A stretch of DNA of 37,862 nt from the NCBI GenBank assembly GCA_903915535.1, contig CAIWTJ010000204.1, positions 1 through 37,862 of the forward strand, given 5' to 3'. The notes under the pieces are model-generated. The model was not told the origin of the DNA. It saw nothing but the letters and a program-made list of their open reading frames with translations, and made no database searches. Every line of letters begins with the position of its first letter. Position 1 is the stretch's first letter. This stretch comes from Enhydrobacter aerosaccus (GTDB taxonomy: Bacteria; Pseudomonadota; Alphaproteobacteria; Reyranellales; Reyranellaceae). Positions 15,557 through 23,397 of this stretch are shown here, piece by piece. The position numbers and the translations under genes are program-made.

Positions 15557-16398
15557 GCGAGGTCCGCCATCCAGGCGGGGTCGCGCTGCAATTGCGGCAG
15601 CTCCGCCCGGCGATCACCCAGCCTCGGAAGGGCGGCAAGCAGGCCGCGCGTATAGGGATGCGTCGCCTCCGACAGCTTTCCGGCTTCGCAGGTCTCCAGC
15701 ACCTGTCCGGCGTACATCACCAGCACGCGGTCGCAGAACGAGGAGACGAGGTGCAAGTTGTGACTGACCAGGAGCAGTCCCATGCCGCGGCGGCGCACCA
15801 GCTCGTCCATGATGGCCAGCACCTGCGTCTGCACGGTGACGTCGAGCGCCGACGTGGGCTCGTCGGCGATCAGGATGTCCGGTCCCGCGATCAGCATCAT
15901 GGCGATCATCACGCGCTGGCCCATGCCGCCGGAGACCTGGTGCGGATACATCGCGTAGACCCGCTCGGGGTCGCGGATGTGCACGGCCTCGAGCATCTCC
16001 AGCGCCGCGCGCTTGGCGTCGCGCTGGTTGCTGCGCAGATGCGTGCGGTGCGTCTCGGCGATCTGCTGGCCGACCGACATCACCGGATCGAGCGAATATT
16101 TTGGATCCTGCAGCACCATGGCGATCCGCTTGCCGCGCAGCTGGCGGAAGCCGCGCTCCGAGAGGCCGCGCAGGTCGGTATCGCCCAGCCGCAATTCGTC
16201 CGCCGTGATGCGGCCCGGATGACCGACGAGACCCATGATGGCGCGTCCCGTCGTCGATTTGCCGGAGCCGCTTTCTCCCACGATGCCCAGGCGTTCTCGG
16301 CCCAGGGTGAAGCTCACGTTGCGCACGGCGCGCACGTCGCCATCGTCGCCGGGATAGGTGACGCTGAGGTTGCGGACGGTGAGCAACGGATCGGTCAT
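15553..16398 (-). CDS. peptide-type ABC transporter ATP-binding protein (DppD/OppD-like)
   Basis: Partner ATPase of the same importer, 281 residues from the ATG at 16398. The frame is open upstream, but that ATG overlaps the stop of the permease gene as ATGA and starts 'MTDPLLTVRNLSVTYPG', so it is preferred. Motifs: Walker A GESGSGKST, 'MVLQDPKYSLDPVMSVGQQI' Q-loop, signature VSGGMGQR, Walker B ILIADEPTSALD, switch His in LVSHN, and the peptide-family 'HPYTRGLLAALPRL'. Like its partner it lacks the long C-terminal cysteine-containing tail. Confidence 0.92.
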   Translation of the reverse strand: MTDPLLTVRNLSVTYPGDDGDVRAVRNVSFTLGRERLGIVGESGSGKSTTGRAIMGLVGHPGRITADELRLGDTDLRGLSERGFRQLRGKRIAMVLQDPKYSLDPVMSVGQQIAETHRTHLRSNQRDAKRAALEMLEAVHIRDPERVYAMYPHQVSGGMGQRVMIAMMLIAGPDILIADEPTSALDVTVQTQVLAIMDELVRRRGMGLLLVSHNLHLVSSFCDRVLVMYAGQVLETCEAGKLSEATHPYTRGLLAALPRLGDRRAELPQLQRDPAWMADLA

Positions 16399-17303
16399 GA
16401 CCTTGCGTCGCCCGCGTCGCGCAGCCCGTCGCCCAGCAGGTTGAAGCCCAGGCTGACGATGAAGATGGCCAGGCCCGGAATGGTCGCGACCCACCATTGA
16501 TCGAGCAGCACCTGCCGTCCGGACGAAACCATCGCCCCCCATTCCGGCGCCGGCGGCTGTGCGCCCAGGCCGAGGAAGCCCAGCCCTGCGGCGGTGAGGA
16601 TGATGCCGGCCATGTCGAGCGTCAGCCGGATGATCACGCTCGGCAGACAGATCGGCACGATCTGCGTGGCGATGATGCGCAACGCGGAGGCGCCCTGCAG
16701 TTCCGCGGCCTGGATGAATTCGGCCCGCCGGCTTGTCAGCGTCTCGGCGCGGGCAAGGCGGGCATAGGGCGGCCAGGCCGTGAGCGCGATCGCGATCACA
16801 GCGTTCTCGATTCCGGGACCGAGGGCCGCGGCGAAGGCGAGCGCCAGCACCAGGCGCGGGAAAGACAGGAAGATGTCGGTGATGCGCATCAGCACCTTGT
16901 CGACGATGCCGCCGAAATAGCCGGCCGGCAGGCCGATGGCGAGGCCAACGGGCACCACGATCACCGCGACCATGGCCACGATGGTGAGCGTGATGCGCGA
17001 ACCGAAGACCACGCGGGCGAAGATGTCCCGTCCCAGCTCGTCGGTGCCGAAGAGATGATGCCAGCTCACCGGCTGCAACCGGTTGCCCAGATCCTGCAAG
17101 GTGGTGGCCTGTCGATCGGCGATCAGCGGCGCAAAGACTGCCATCAGCACCAGCAACAGCACGATGCCGAGCCCCGTCATCGCCAGTCCGTTGCGGCGGA
17201 AGCCGAGCCAGGCACGGAACCAGCGGCCGCAGCGCGCCTGCATCCGGCTGGCCGGTGTGGGATCCAGCAACCAGGCGCGCCCGCTTTCAGGAATGAGGGG
17301 CAT
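16395..17303 (-). CDS. peptide-type ABC transporter permease (DppC/OppC-like)
   Basis: Inner-membrane permease of about 302 residues. It has the DppC layout: N-terminal 'FRRNGLAMTGLGIVLLLVLMAVFAPL' helix (cited as part), then 'HLFGTDELGRDIFARVVFGSRITL' and the EAA-type loop 'EFIQAAELQGASALRIIATQIVP', then 'FLGLGAQPPAPEWGAMV'. I chose ATG at 17303, sharing one base with the upstream stop; GTG at 17306 would give a four-base overlap. GAGGGA lies upstream at better distance for the ATG. Five or six membrane helices. Confidence 0.9.
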   Translation of the reverse strand: MPLIPESGRAWLLDPTPASRMQARCGRWFRAWLGFRRNGLAMTGLGIVLLLVLMAVFAPLIADRQATTLQDLGNRLQPVSWHHLFGTDELGRDIFARVVFGSRITLTIVAMVAVIVVPVGLAIGLPAGYFGGIVDKVLMRITDIFLSFPRLVLALAFAAALGPGIENAVIAIALTAWPPYARLARAETLTSRRAEFIQAAELQGASALRIIATQIVPICLPSVIIRLTLDMAGIILTAAGLGFLGLGAQPPAPEWGAMVSSGRQVLLDQWWVATIPGLAIFIVSLGFNLLGDGLRDAGDARS

Positions 17304-18328
17304 CACCGGTCCCTCGCGCGCGGATCGACCAGCGGGTAAATCAGATCAGAGAGCATGTTCAGCGTGATGAAGGCCACACCCACCAGCACCGTGCCGCCCA
17401 GGACGGCGTTGAGGTCGGCGTTGAACAGCGAATTCTTCACATAGAGGCCGAGGCCGGGCCACGCGAACACCGTTTCGGTCAGGACTGCCCCCTCGAGCTG
17501 GTTGCCGAAGGTGAGCGCGATGACGGTGACGAGCTGCACCCACACATTCCCTAGCGCATGCACCCAGACGACGCGCCAGGGCGAAAGGCCTTTTGCCAGA
17601 GTGGCCAGCACATATTCCTGCCGCAACTGCGCCAGCATGAAGCTGCGCGTCATGCGCGCGATGTAGGCAAGCGACAGGTAGCCCAGGATCGAAGCGGGCA
17701 GCAGCAGGTGCGAGACCGCGTTCCAGAAGACCTCGTATTCACCGGCCAGCAGGCTGTCGACGGTGATCATGCCGGTGACCGGGGTGACGATGTCGTCGAA
17801 GCCGACATCCAGGCGGCCCGGCCCGCCGACCCAACCGAGAACGGCGTAGAACAGCAACAGGCCGACCAGGCCCAGCCAGAACACCGGCATCGAATATCCG
17901 AAAAGGGACAGCAGCCGGATCAGCTGATCCTGCCAGCGGCCGCGATGGGTCGCCGCCACCACGCCCATCGGGACGCCCACGACCACGCCGATGAACAGCG
18001 CCGGCACCGCCAGTTCGAGGGTGGCGGGAAACACCTGCAGCAGGTCCTGCAGCACGGGATGCGAGGTGATGACGGAACTGCCGAAATCGCCCTGCACCAC
18101 CTTCATCAGGTAGCGCCAGTATTGCACCGGCAGCGGCAGGTCGAGCCCGATCTCGGCGCGCACCCGCGCGTATGTCTCGTTCGAGGCCTTGTCGCCGACG
18201 ATCGCCAGCACCGGGTCGATGGGAATGACCCGGCCGATGAAGAAGGTGACGCACGTCAGCCCGAGGAAGGTGAGCCCCACCGAAACGAGGATGCTCACCG
18301 ACCGCTTGGCCAGGCTCCTGGCGGTCAA
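17303..18328 (-). CDS. peptide-type ABC transporter permease (DppB/OppB-like)
   Basis: Inner-membrane permease of 341 residues. N-terminal helix and 'FFIGRVIPIDPV' precede the periplasmic region with 'GLDLPLPVQYWRYL' and 'GDFGSSVITSHPV', the usual DppB signature; the EAA-type loop is 'QEYVLATLAKGLSPWRVVWVH'; the end is 'LSDLIYPLVDPRARDR'. The start is a TTG at 18328, four bases after the binding-protein stop, with only a weak ribosome site; translation may depend on coupling. Forms the channel with the DppC-like subunit. Confidence 0.9.
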   Translation of the reverse strand: MTARSLAKRSVSILVSVGLTFLGLTCVTFFIGRVIPIDPVLAIVGDKASNETYARVRAEIGLDLPLPVQYWRYLMKVVQGDFGSSVITSHPVLQDLLQVFPATLELAVPALFIGVVVGVPMGVVAATHRGRWQDQLIRLLSLFGYSMPVFWLGLVGLLLFYAVLGWVGGPGRLDVGFDDIVTPVTGMITVDSLLAGEYEVFWNAVSHLLLPASILGYLSLAYIARMTRSFMLAQLRQEYVLATLAKGLSPWRVVWVHALGNVWVQLVTVIALTFGNQLEGAVLTETVFAWPGLGLYVKNSLFNADLNAVLGGTVLVGVAFITLNMLSDLIYPLVDPRARDR

Positions 18329-18332
18329 CGCG

Positions 18333-19931
18333 TCAGGACTTCTTGATCTTGCGGAAGTAGCTCAGGTCGCCGGAGGGACCGGGCGTGTACCCAGTCGTCG
18401 TCGCGCGCCGCGCGACCTGGATGTTGTTCTGGAACATGAAGATGTACGGGCCCTCCTCCGTCACCTTCTTCTGCAGTACGGCGTACTGCTCGGCGCGCTT
18501 GGCCGTGTCGAGTTCCCGCGCAGCCGCCAGCATGTCCTTGGTGATCTCGGGGATGAACCACCTGTTGCGCCAGGCGATCGGCTTGATCTTGGGATTGTCG
18601 GAGTTGTCGTCGTTGTGCACGAAACTGTCGGCGTTGGTGTGCGGATCGAAATAGTCCGGCCCCCACGAGAGCATGGCGATCTGGTGCGAGCGGGCGCGGT
18701 ACTGGCCGATCACCGCCTTCAGCTCCATCGGCTCGATCGACACCTTGATGCCGGCCTGGCCCATCGTCTGCTGCACCGACTGCGAGATCTCGGTCCAGGG
18801 CGGGGCATTGGGCGCGGCCATCTTCACCGCGAAGCCGTCCGGAAAACCGGCCTCCGCCAAGAGTGCCTTGGCCTTCGCCACGTCGAGTTTGTAGGGCGTC
18901 AAGGCAATGGCGCCGAAGTAGCCGAGCGGCAGGAAGCTCTGCTGGACGAAGAAGCGGCCGGCCAGGAAGCTCTTCACCATGCCGTCGTAGTCGACCAGCA
19001 GCTTCATCGCCTGGCGCACCTTGGGATTGGCGAGCGGCTCGTAGCCCAGGTTCAGGCCCATGTAGAAGGTGTTGGCGGCCTTGAAGGACTCGACCTTGAT
19101 GTCGGGGTTGCCGGCCAGCGGCTTGATCTGGTCCGGCGTCAGGTCGCGGGCGAAATCGGCATCGGCCTTCTCCAGCAGCAGGCGCTGCGAGGCGGGCTCC
19201 GGCACGTGGCGAATGACCACGCGCTTCATTCCCGGCGCCCCCAGACGGAAGTTGGGATTGGCTTCGAGGGTGACGCTTTCATTGGCCTTCCACGAGACCA
19301 GCTTGAAGGCCCCGGAGGCCGCCGAGTTGGTCTTCAGCCAGCCGTTGCCGTAGTCGCCATTGGTCTCGTGCGCCAGCGCCACCTTCTTCTCCACCACCGA
19401 GGCGACGATCGAGGTCATCAGGCTCAGCACCAGCGACGGCGCGAGATCCGCGGTGATCTTGGCGGTCACCGTGTCGCCGCTCGCCTTCACCAGATCCTTG
19501 ACCGTATCCTTCGTCCAGCCGAGCTGGGTGATGAGGAAGGCCGGCGTCTTGGCGATCATCACGACGCGCTGCAGGGAGAATTCCACATCTTCCGCCGTCA
19601 CCGGCGCACCCGAATGAAACTTGAGGTTCGGGCGGATCTTGAAGGTGAAGGTCTTGCCGTCCGGCGACACCGTCCAGGATTCGGCGACGCCGCCCACCAG
19701 CTTGCTCAGATCCTCCGCTTCGAAGCGCAGCAGCCGGTCGTAGACGTTCGTGGCGATCTCTCCGCCCGAGATCTCGTAGCTCTCGCCCGGATCGAGCGAG
19801 ATGAGGTCGTCGATCTGCTTGGCGAAGACGACGGTGTCCTTCGGCACGGCAGCATCGACAACGTGTCTCCAGCCGGCAAACGGCGCGGCGGCGGTTCCAG
19901 CCAGCAACAGGCGCCTGGTGATCTCGGTCAT
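18333..19931 (-). CDS. ABC transporter substrate-binding protein, family 5 (peptide/nickel type)
   Basis: Periplasmic binding protein of 532 residues, the usual length for family 5. Tat-like signal 'TRRLLLAGTAAAPFAG'. Family features: 'SLDPGESYEISGGEIATNVYDRLL', 'AESWTVSPDGKTFTFKIRP', 'FHSGAPVTAEDVEFSL', 'NPKVRQAMKLLVDYDGMV'. Two in-frame ATGs exist nine bases apart; I use 19931, since GAGAGG is nine bases before it and would be too close to 19940. It is the first gene of the operon, so the order is binding protein, DppB, DppC, DppD, DppF. Ligand could be peptide, opine, or other; not deducible. Confidence 0.93.
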   Translation of the reverse strand: MTEITRRLLLAGTAAAPFAGWRHVVDAAVPKDTVVFAKQIDDLISLDPGESYEISGGEIATNVYDRLLRFEAEDLSKLVGGVAESWTVSPDGKTFTFKIRPNLKFHSGAPVTAEDVEFSLQRVVMIAKTPAFLITQLGWTKDTVKDLVKASGDTVTAKITADLAPSLVLSLMTSIVASVVEKKVALAHETNGDYGNGWLKTNSAASGAFKLVSWKANESVTLEANPNFRLGAPGMKRVVIRHVPEPASQRLLLEKADADFARDLTPDQIKPLAGNPDIKVESFKAANTFYMGLNLGYEPLANPKVRQAMKLLVDYDGMVKSFLAGRFFVQQSFLPLGYFGAIALTPYKLDVAKAKALLAEAGFPDGFAVKMAAPNAPPWTEISQSVQQTMGQAGIKVSIEPMELKAVIGQYRARSHQIAMLSWGPDYFDPHTNADSFVHNDDNSDNPKIKPIAWRNRWFIPEITKDMLAAARELDTAKRAEQYAVLQKKVTEEGPYIFMFQNNIQVARRATTTGYTPGPSGDLSYFRKIKKS

Positions 19932-20098
19932 GGCGAGCATCCTCTCGGTTCAAAGTGACCTACAGTATGCCGCATCGGTCCCGCCGCGCGATAGGGCGGC
20001 GGCGGACGAGTGACGCGGCCGCCCCACCGGCGGTTGGCTCCAATATTGCTCCGCTTCGGCGCGCCTGCTGAGCGTTCGAGTTGTCCTGAATGAGCCCC

Positions 20099-20680
20099 TT
20101 AAAGCTGCGGAAAGACTCTCGGCCACACCGGCTGAGGCGGCGGCACGGGATAGAAGCTGTCCGCGGGCAACCCTCGGCCCGACGAAAGTGTGCGCTCCAG
20201 GGCCGGGACCAGCTTTGCGCTCGTGACGGGCTTGCCGACCGTCGCGGTGCGGCCGTGGGACGGCGGCGGCGCCGATCCGTCGGTCAGCCAGACGAAGGGA
20301 ATGCCCTCGTCCGCAAGTCTTTCAGCCATGGCCCCCGCGTTCTGCATGGCCTGGTCCACGATCGCGGCATCGATGGGCCGCCGCCCCGCCAACCGTGCAG
20401 CTTCCTCGGCGGAACCTGCAGGGCCTACCGCACGATAACCTGCATCGCGGAGGATACGCTGAAGGTCCAACACGAGGGTTGGTTCGTGCGCCGCGACCAT
20501 GATGCGCCCGCGCGGCGGATCGTCAGCCAGGGCGATACGTGGCAGGTGCCGCCGAGGGGCGCTTGCCGTCGCCAGGCGACGCATCACCGGAGCACGGCCA
20601 TGCCGGCGCAAGGAATGGAATGTCGAAAAAGATGCTTCTTGCCCATGGCCGGGCAGGGAAGCAGCTGACCCGATCGTCAT
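20099..20680 (-). CDS. degenerate response-regulator receiver-domain protein
   Basis: A 193-residue protein with a single receiver-like domain at about residues 58-165 and no output domain. The phosphoacceptor position (Asp109 in 'DAAIVDQAM'), Thr133 and Lys150 (GKP) are kept. The acidic pair near the first strand, normally E-D or D-D, reads A64-H65 ('VAAHEP'), so magnesium binding should be impaired. The N-terminal 57 residues are basic and low in structure. I chose ATG at 20680 because AGGAGGT lies just upstream; an earlier in-frame start at 20710 has none. It lies 74 bases after hsp20 on the same strand and may share its heat-shock transcript. Confidence 0.75.
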   Translation of the reverse strand: MTIGSAASLPGHGQEASFSTFHSLRRHGRAPVMRRLATASAPRRHLPRIALADDPPRGRIMVAAHEPTLVLDLQRILRDAGYRAVGPAGSAEEAARLAGRRPIDAAIVDQAMQNAGAMAERLADEGIPFVWLTDGSAPPPSHGRTATVGKPVTSAKLVPALERTLSSGRGLPADSFYPVPPPQPVWPRVFPQL

Positions 20681-20754
20681 ACTTACCTCCTGTCTGGAAA
20701 TGGATGGCAACGAGGACGGAGAGCGCAGGCGCGCCCTCCGCCACGACTTCGTGC

Positions 20755-21210
20755 TTACTGCTGCGTGATCTTGCGCGGGGCGGTGTCCGCCTCGATGCGG
20801 ATCGCGCGCGCCTTCTTCTCTTCCGGGATTTCCCGCTTGAGCTCGATCGTGAGCAGGCCGTTGGCGAGCTTTGCCCCGAGAACCTTCACGTGATCGGCGA
20901 GCTGGAAGCGGCGCTCGAAATCGCGCCCGGCGATGCCGCGATAGAGATACTCCTTGTCGGCGTCGCCGTTGGGCGCGGCGTGACCGGTGATCAGGAGCTC
21001 ACTCTCCTTCTGGGTCACGTTGAGCTCGGCCTCGGCAAAGCCAGCCACCGCCATCACGATCCGGTACGAATCGTCGGACACTTTCTCGATGTTGTAGGGC
21101 GGGTAGCCGTTGCCGGTGGTCTGGGCCGACACGGAGTCGAGCAGGTCGAAAACCCGGTCGAAGCCCACGGTGGCGCGATAGAACGGTGAGAAGTCGAAAT
21201 CGGTACGCAT
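20755..21210 (-). CDS. small heat shock protein Hsp20 (IbpA-like)
   Basis: A 151-residue alpha-crystallin-type holdase chaperone. N-terminal '[19 protein letters not shown]' is the IbpA-class start; the alpha-crystallin domain covers about residues 38-130 ('[22 protein letters not shown]', '[21 protein letters not shown]', '[17 protein letters not shown]'), and the tail holds an I-x-I motif (AIRIE) used for oligomer contacts. Start ATG at 21210 with AGGAGG seven bases before it; that site is folded into the ROSE-like hairpin described separately. Binds unfolding proteins in the cytoplasm for later refolding by DnaK/ClpB. Confidence 0.95.
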   Translation of the reverse strand: MRTDFDFSPFYRATVGFDRVFDLLDSVSAQTTGNGYPPYNIEKVSDDSYRIVMAVAGFAEAELNVTQKESELLITGHAAPNGDADKEYLYRGIAGRDFERRFQLADHVKVLGAKLANGLLTIELKREIPEEKKARAIRIEADTAPRKITQQ

Positions 21211-21295
21211 ATGTCATCCTCCTCTGAGCGATGGTTGCGATCGGCCCCCCGAAGGGCGGGCCTCTGTCATCGGAAGCCGTTCAGCTCCCGACGAC
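21211..21295 (-). promoter_or_regulatory. ROSE-type RNA thermometer in the hsp20 leader
   Basis: Three consecutive hairpins fill the leader. Hairpin I (21266-21295): twelve pairs counting G-U, arms GTCGTCGGGAGC and GCTTCCGATGAC, loop of six. Hairpin II (21243-21262): GGCCC...CCC-TTC-GGG...GGCC. Hairpin III (21215-21233): CATCGCTC pairs with GAGGATG across an AGAG loop, with one bulged G, and buries the ribosome site at 21218-21222. The 5' arm contains UCGCU, matching the U(U/C)GCU signature of ROSE elements, where the bulged G is required. Heat would open hairpin III and allow translation. Confidence 0.75.
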
Positions 21296-21300
21296 GAAGC

Positions 21301-21329
21301 GATCTAGGATTGCTTCCGGCGGCGTCAAG
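21301..21329 (-). promoter_or_regulatory. putative heat-shock (RpoH-like) promoter of hsp20
   Basis: On the minus strand CCCTTGACG (core 21323-21329) is followed after about 15 bases by CCTAGATC (21301-21308). This resembles the alphaproteobacterial RpoH pattern (CTTGA-type -35, C/A/T-rich -10). The transcript would begin just before hairpin I of the thermometer, which supports the placement. Confidence 0.45.
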
Positions 21330-21372
21330 GGTGTGGAAATCAGGGAACGCCAAAAAAAATTCAGGCAAACTC

Positions 21373-21401
21373 TTGACCGGAAAAAATCGATTTTCTAAAT
21401 C
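21373..21401 (+). promoter_or_regulatory. putative groES promoter with inverted repeat over the -10
   Basis: CTTGACC (-35 TTGACC at 21373-21378), 17-base spacer, TAAATC (21396-21401). It suits sigma70 or RpoH. A CGATTT-TCT-AAATCG inverted repeat (21388-21402) covers the -10 box. No CIRCE element is present. Confidence 0.5.
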
Positions 21402-21465
21402 GCTTTTTGTCCGGGCCGACAGGTTCGGGTTCATGACCCTATTGTTCTGCACCAGGAGGATCTGC

Positions 21466-21780
21466 ATGCATTTCCGCCCGCTGCACGACCGTATCGTCGT
21501 GCGCCGCATCGATGCCGAGGAAAAGACCGCCGGCGGCATCATCATTCCCGACACGGCCAAGGAAAAGCCCATGGAGGGCGAGGTAGTGGCCGTTGGGCCC
21601 GGTGCCCGCGACGACAAGGGCCAGCTCGTGGCGCTCGACGTCAAGGCGGGTGACCGCATCCTGTTCGGCAAATGGTCGGGCACCGAAGTGAAGATCGACG
21701 GCGAGGAACTCCTGATCATGAAGGAGAGCGACGTCATGGGCGTGCTCGACGTCAAGCCGCTGCTGCGGCGCGCCGCCTGA
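21466..21780 (+). CDS. groES: co-chaperonin GroES (without adjacent groEL)
   Basis: A 104-residue GroES. Family features: '[20 protein letters not shown]', mobile loop '[13 protein letters not shown]' that docks on GroEL, '[13 protein letters not shown]', '[31 protein letters not shown]'. The ATG is preceded by AGGAGGA. The C-terminus ends [11 protein letters not shown] rather than the more usual short glycine-containing tail. Normally groEL follows directly; here only a 3' remnant of it is left, so this GroES must work with a GroEL encoded elsewhere or be a redundant copy. Caps the GroEL folding chamber in the cytoplasm. Confidence 0.96.
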   Translation: MHFRPLHDRIVVRRIDAEEKTAGGIIIPDTAKEKPMEGEVVAVGPGARDDKGQLVALDVKAGDRILFGKWSGTEVKIDGEELLIMKESDVMGVLDVKPLLRRAA

Positions 21781-21791
21781 ACGATCCACCG

Positions 21792-21878
21792 CTCCTCATC
21801 ACCACGGAGGCCTTCGTTGCCGAGGCGCCGAAACCGGCGGCCACAACGCCGGAGGGTGCCGCCGGCGCGGGCTTCTGA
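21792..21878 (+). pseudogene. groEL: 3' remnant of groEL (last 28 codons)
   Basis: The frame at 21792-21878 reads LLITTEAFVAEAPKPA..., the conserved C-terminal end of GroEL (LLITTEAxVAExPK), then a short alanine/glycine tail ending in F and TGA. Nothing of the preceding 500 or so codons is present: groES stops at 21780 and the remnant begins 11 bases later. There is no start codon or ribosome site for it. This is the scar of a deletion that removed the start and nearly all of groEL. Confidence 0.85.
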
Positions 21879-21890
21879 CGCTGGGGGGCC

Positions 21891-21912
21891 GGGGGAGCCT
21901 GCGGGCTCCCCC
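21891..21912 (+). terminator. terminator-like hairpin after the groEL remnant
   Basis: GGGGGAGCC-TGCG-GGCTCCCCC, a perfect nine-base-pair stem with a four-base loop, 12 bases after the groEL remnant stop. No T-run follows, so termination may be weak or depend on other factors. Probably the original groESL operon terminator. Confidence 0.6.
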
Positions 21913-21941
21913 GATTCCACTATCGATCGACGATCAACATC

Positions 21942-22145
21942 ATGCAGCCCTTTCCTCATATCGTGCTGAGCCTGTTCGGGACATTCGCTCTTGCGATTGT
22001 CTTGGTCCTGTGTGGCGCCAGCGTGTTGCAGGCCTGGTCAACCATCCATCATCATCGGCAGCTACGGCCTGCGACGGTCGTGACCGATCCATCCATCGCC
22101 GAGTCTGGAAGTCCGGCCTCGTCCTACTGGTTCGGCAGAAACTAG
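21942..22145 (+). CDS. small single-helix membrane protein
   Basis: A 67-residue open frame whose residues 6-30 form one hydrophobic helix ('IVLSLFGTFALAIVLVLCGA'), followed by a polar tail with 'STIHHHRQLRPATVV' and ending 'SSYWFGRN'. No strong ribosome site precedes the ATG. No family recognised. It lies between the groESL remnant and another tiny membrane protein on the same strand. Moderate support from composition only. Confidence 0.45.
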   Translation: MQPFPHIVLSLFGTFALAIVLVLCGASVLQAWSTIHHHRQLRPATVVTDPSIAESGSPASSYWFGRN

Positions 22146-22154
22146 GGGCGCGCC

Positions 22155-22280
22155 ATGGACGAGATGCTTGTTCCCTTGACGCTGGCCGTCGCCACGACAG
22201 TCCTCGCGACGGTCGCATTGGCGGTCGCGCATTCCTTAATGGGCGACTGGTCTTTGCGTAGAAGGATGAGCCGGCGCTAA
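22155..22280 (+). CDS. very small membrane protein
   Basis: A 41-residue open frame (MDEMLVPLTLAVATT at the start), one hydrophobic helix over residues 5-29 and a basic end 'SLRRRMSRR', the charge pattern of a positive-inside anchored peptide. AGGGG lies about seven bases before the ATG. It begins nine bases after the preceding small gene, so they may form a two-gene unit. Function unknown. Confidence 0.45.
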   Translation: MDEMLVPLTLAVATTVLATVALAVAHSLMGDWSLRRRMSRR

Positions 22281-22304
22281 AGACGTCGCTGCACGGGCCT
22301 TACT

Positions 22305-23393
22305 TCACGCTGCCAGCATCCGCGCTTTATTGCGTTCACGCAGGATCGGCATCACCCATTTGCCGAAGCGCTCGGCTTCCTCGTCGTGCAGGTAGCCCGA
22401 CAGGCAGAACGAGTGGCAGCCGAGGTCGATGAAGTCCTGCAGGGTCGCCGCGCACTGCTCGGGATTGCCCACGATGGCGATGCCCGCGCCCGGCCGGACC
22501 TGGGTGATGCCGGTCCACAGGTTGCGCTCGATCACCTCTCCACCGGCCGCGAGTTCGCGCACGCGGCGGTTCGCCTCCGACGTCGCGAAGCGCTCGCGCA
22601 CGAACGCCTTCTGCGCTTCGCTCGCATGTCCGATCAGCTCATGCGCGAAGTCCCACGCCTCCTTCTCGGTCGGCCGGCAGACGATCTGCAAGCGCATGCC
22701 GAAGCCGATGTCCCTCTCGCGGCCATGACGGGCGGCCATGGCCTTAATCTCCGCCATGTTGGCGCGGATGCGTTCGTAGGTGTCGCCCCAGAAAAGATGC
22801 ACGTCGGAATGCTTGGCCGAAATCTCCCAGGCCTGCCGGCTACCGCCGCCGAGGTAGAACGGCGGATGCGGCTTCTGGAACGGCGCGGGCCGGATCTGCG
22901 CACCCTTCAACTGGTAGAACTTGCCGTCGAAGGTGACGGGCCCGCGCGTCGTCCACAGCGCCTTCAGGATCGAGACTTCCTCGTCCATGATCTCGTAGCG
23001 CTCTTCCTTGCCCCACTTCACGCCTTCGGATTCGTTTTCGGCCTCGCTCTGGCCCGCGATCAGGTTGATGCAGATGCGCCCGCCCGACAGCTGGTCGAAG
23101 GCGGTGACCATCTTCGCCAGCAGCACCGGGTTGATATAGGACGGCCGCGCCGCCACCAGCATCCGCATCGACTTCGAGCGCGCGACCATCATGGCGCTCG
23201 AGATCCAGGCCTCCCAACAGGCAGTCTGGACCGGCACCAGCATGTACTCGAAGCCCGCCGTCTCCGCCGCGGCCACGACCTTGTCGAACAGCTCGAGCGA
23301 GGGCGCGACCTGTGCGGAGGCCAGGCCATAGGCCGTGGTGTCGCCGGCGGTCGGCAGGAACCAGCCGAATTCGAGGCGGCGCGGCTCGGTCAT
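22305..23393 (-). CDS. LLM-class flavin-dependent monooxygenase, SsuD (alkanesulfonate monooxygenase)-like
   Basis: A 362-residue enzyme of the bacterial luciferase-like family, close to SsuD: it uses FMNH2 and O2 to release sulfite from alkanesulfonates. Signature stretches: 'FGWFLPTAGDTT', 'AAAETAGFEYMLVPVQTACWE', 'ARPSYINPVLLAKM', 'DQLSGGRICINLIAGQSEAENESEG', 'YLGGGSRQAWEISAKHSDVHLFWG', 'GNPEQCAATLQDFIDLGCHSFCLSGYLH'. Length fits SsuD (about 380). No flavin reductase is nearby. It starts four bases after the stop of a TctC-type binding protein, so the two form an operon, suggesting import and oxidation of an organosulfur or related compound. Confidence 0.9.
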   Translation of the reverse strand: MTEPRRLEFGWFLPTAGDTTAYGLASAQVAPSLELFDKVVAAAETAGFEYMLVPVQTACWEAWISSAMMVARSKSMRMLVAARPSYINPVLLAKMVTAFDQLSGGRICINLIAGQSEAENESEGVKWGKEERYEIMDEEVSILKALWTTRGPVTFDGKFYQLKGAQIRPAPFQKPHPPFYLGGGSRQAWEISAKHSDVHLFWGDTYERIRANMAEIKAMAARHGRERDIGFGMRLQIVCRPTEKEAWDFAHELIGHASEAQKAFVRERFATSEANRRVRELAAGGEVIERNLWTGITQVRPGAGIAIVGNPEQCAATLQDFIDLGCHSFCLSGYLHDEEAERFGKWVMPILRERNKARMLAA

Positions 23394-23397
23394 GATG

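Noticed and set aside
21383..21394. AAAATCGATTTT palindrome as a regulatory site
   Set aside because: It lies in the promoter spacer of groES, but short A/T palindromes arise easily; the adjacent CGATTT-N3-AAATCG repeat overlaps it and is no more certain.
21330..21465. CIRCE element before groES
   Set aside because: No TTAGCACTC-N9-GAGTGCTAA-like repeat is present; the inverted repeats there are A/T-rich and different.
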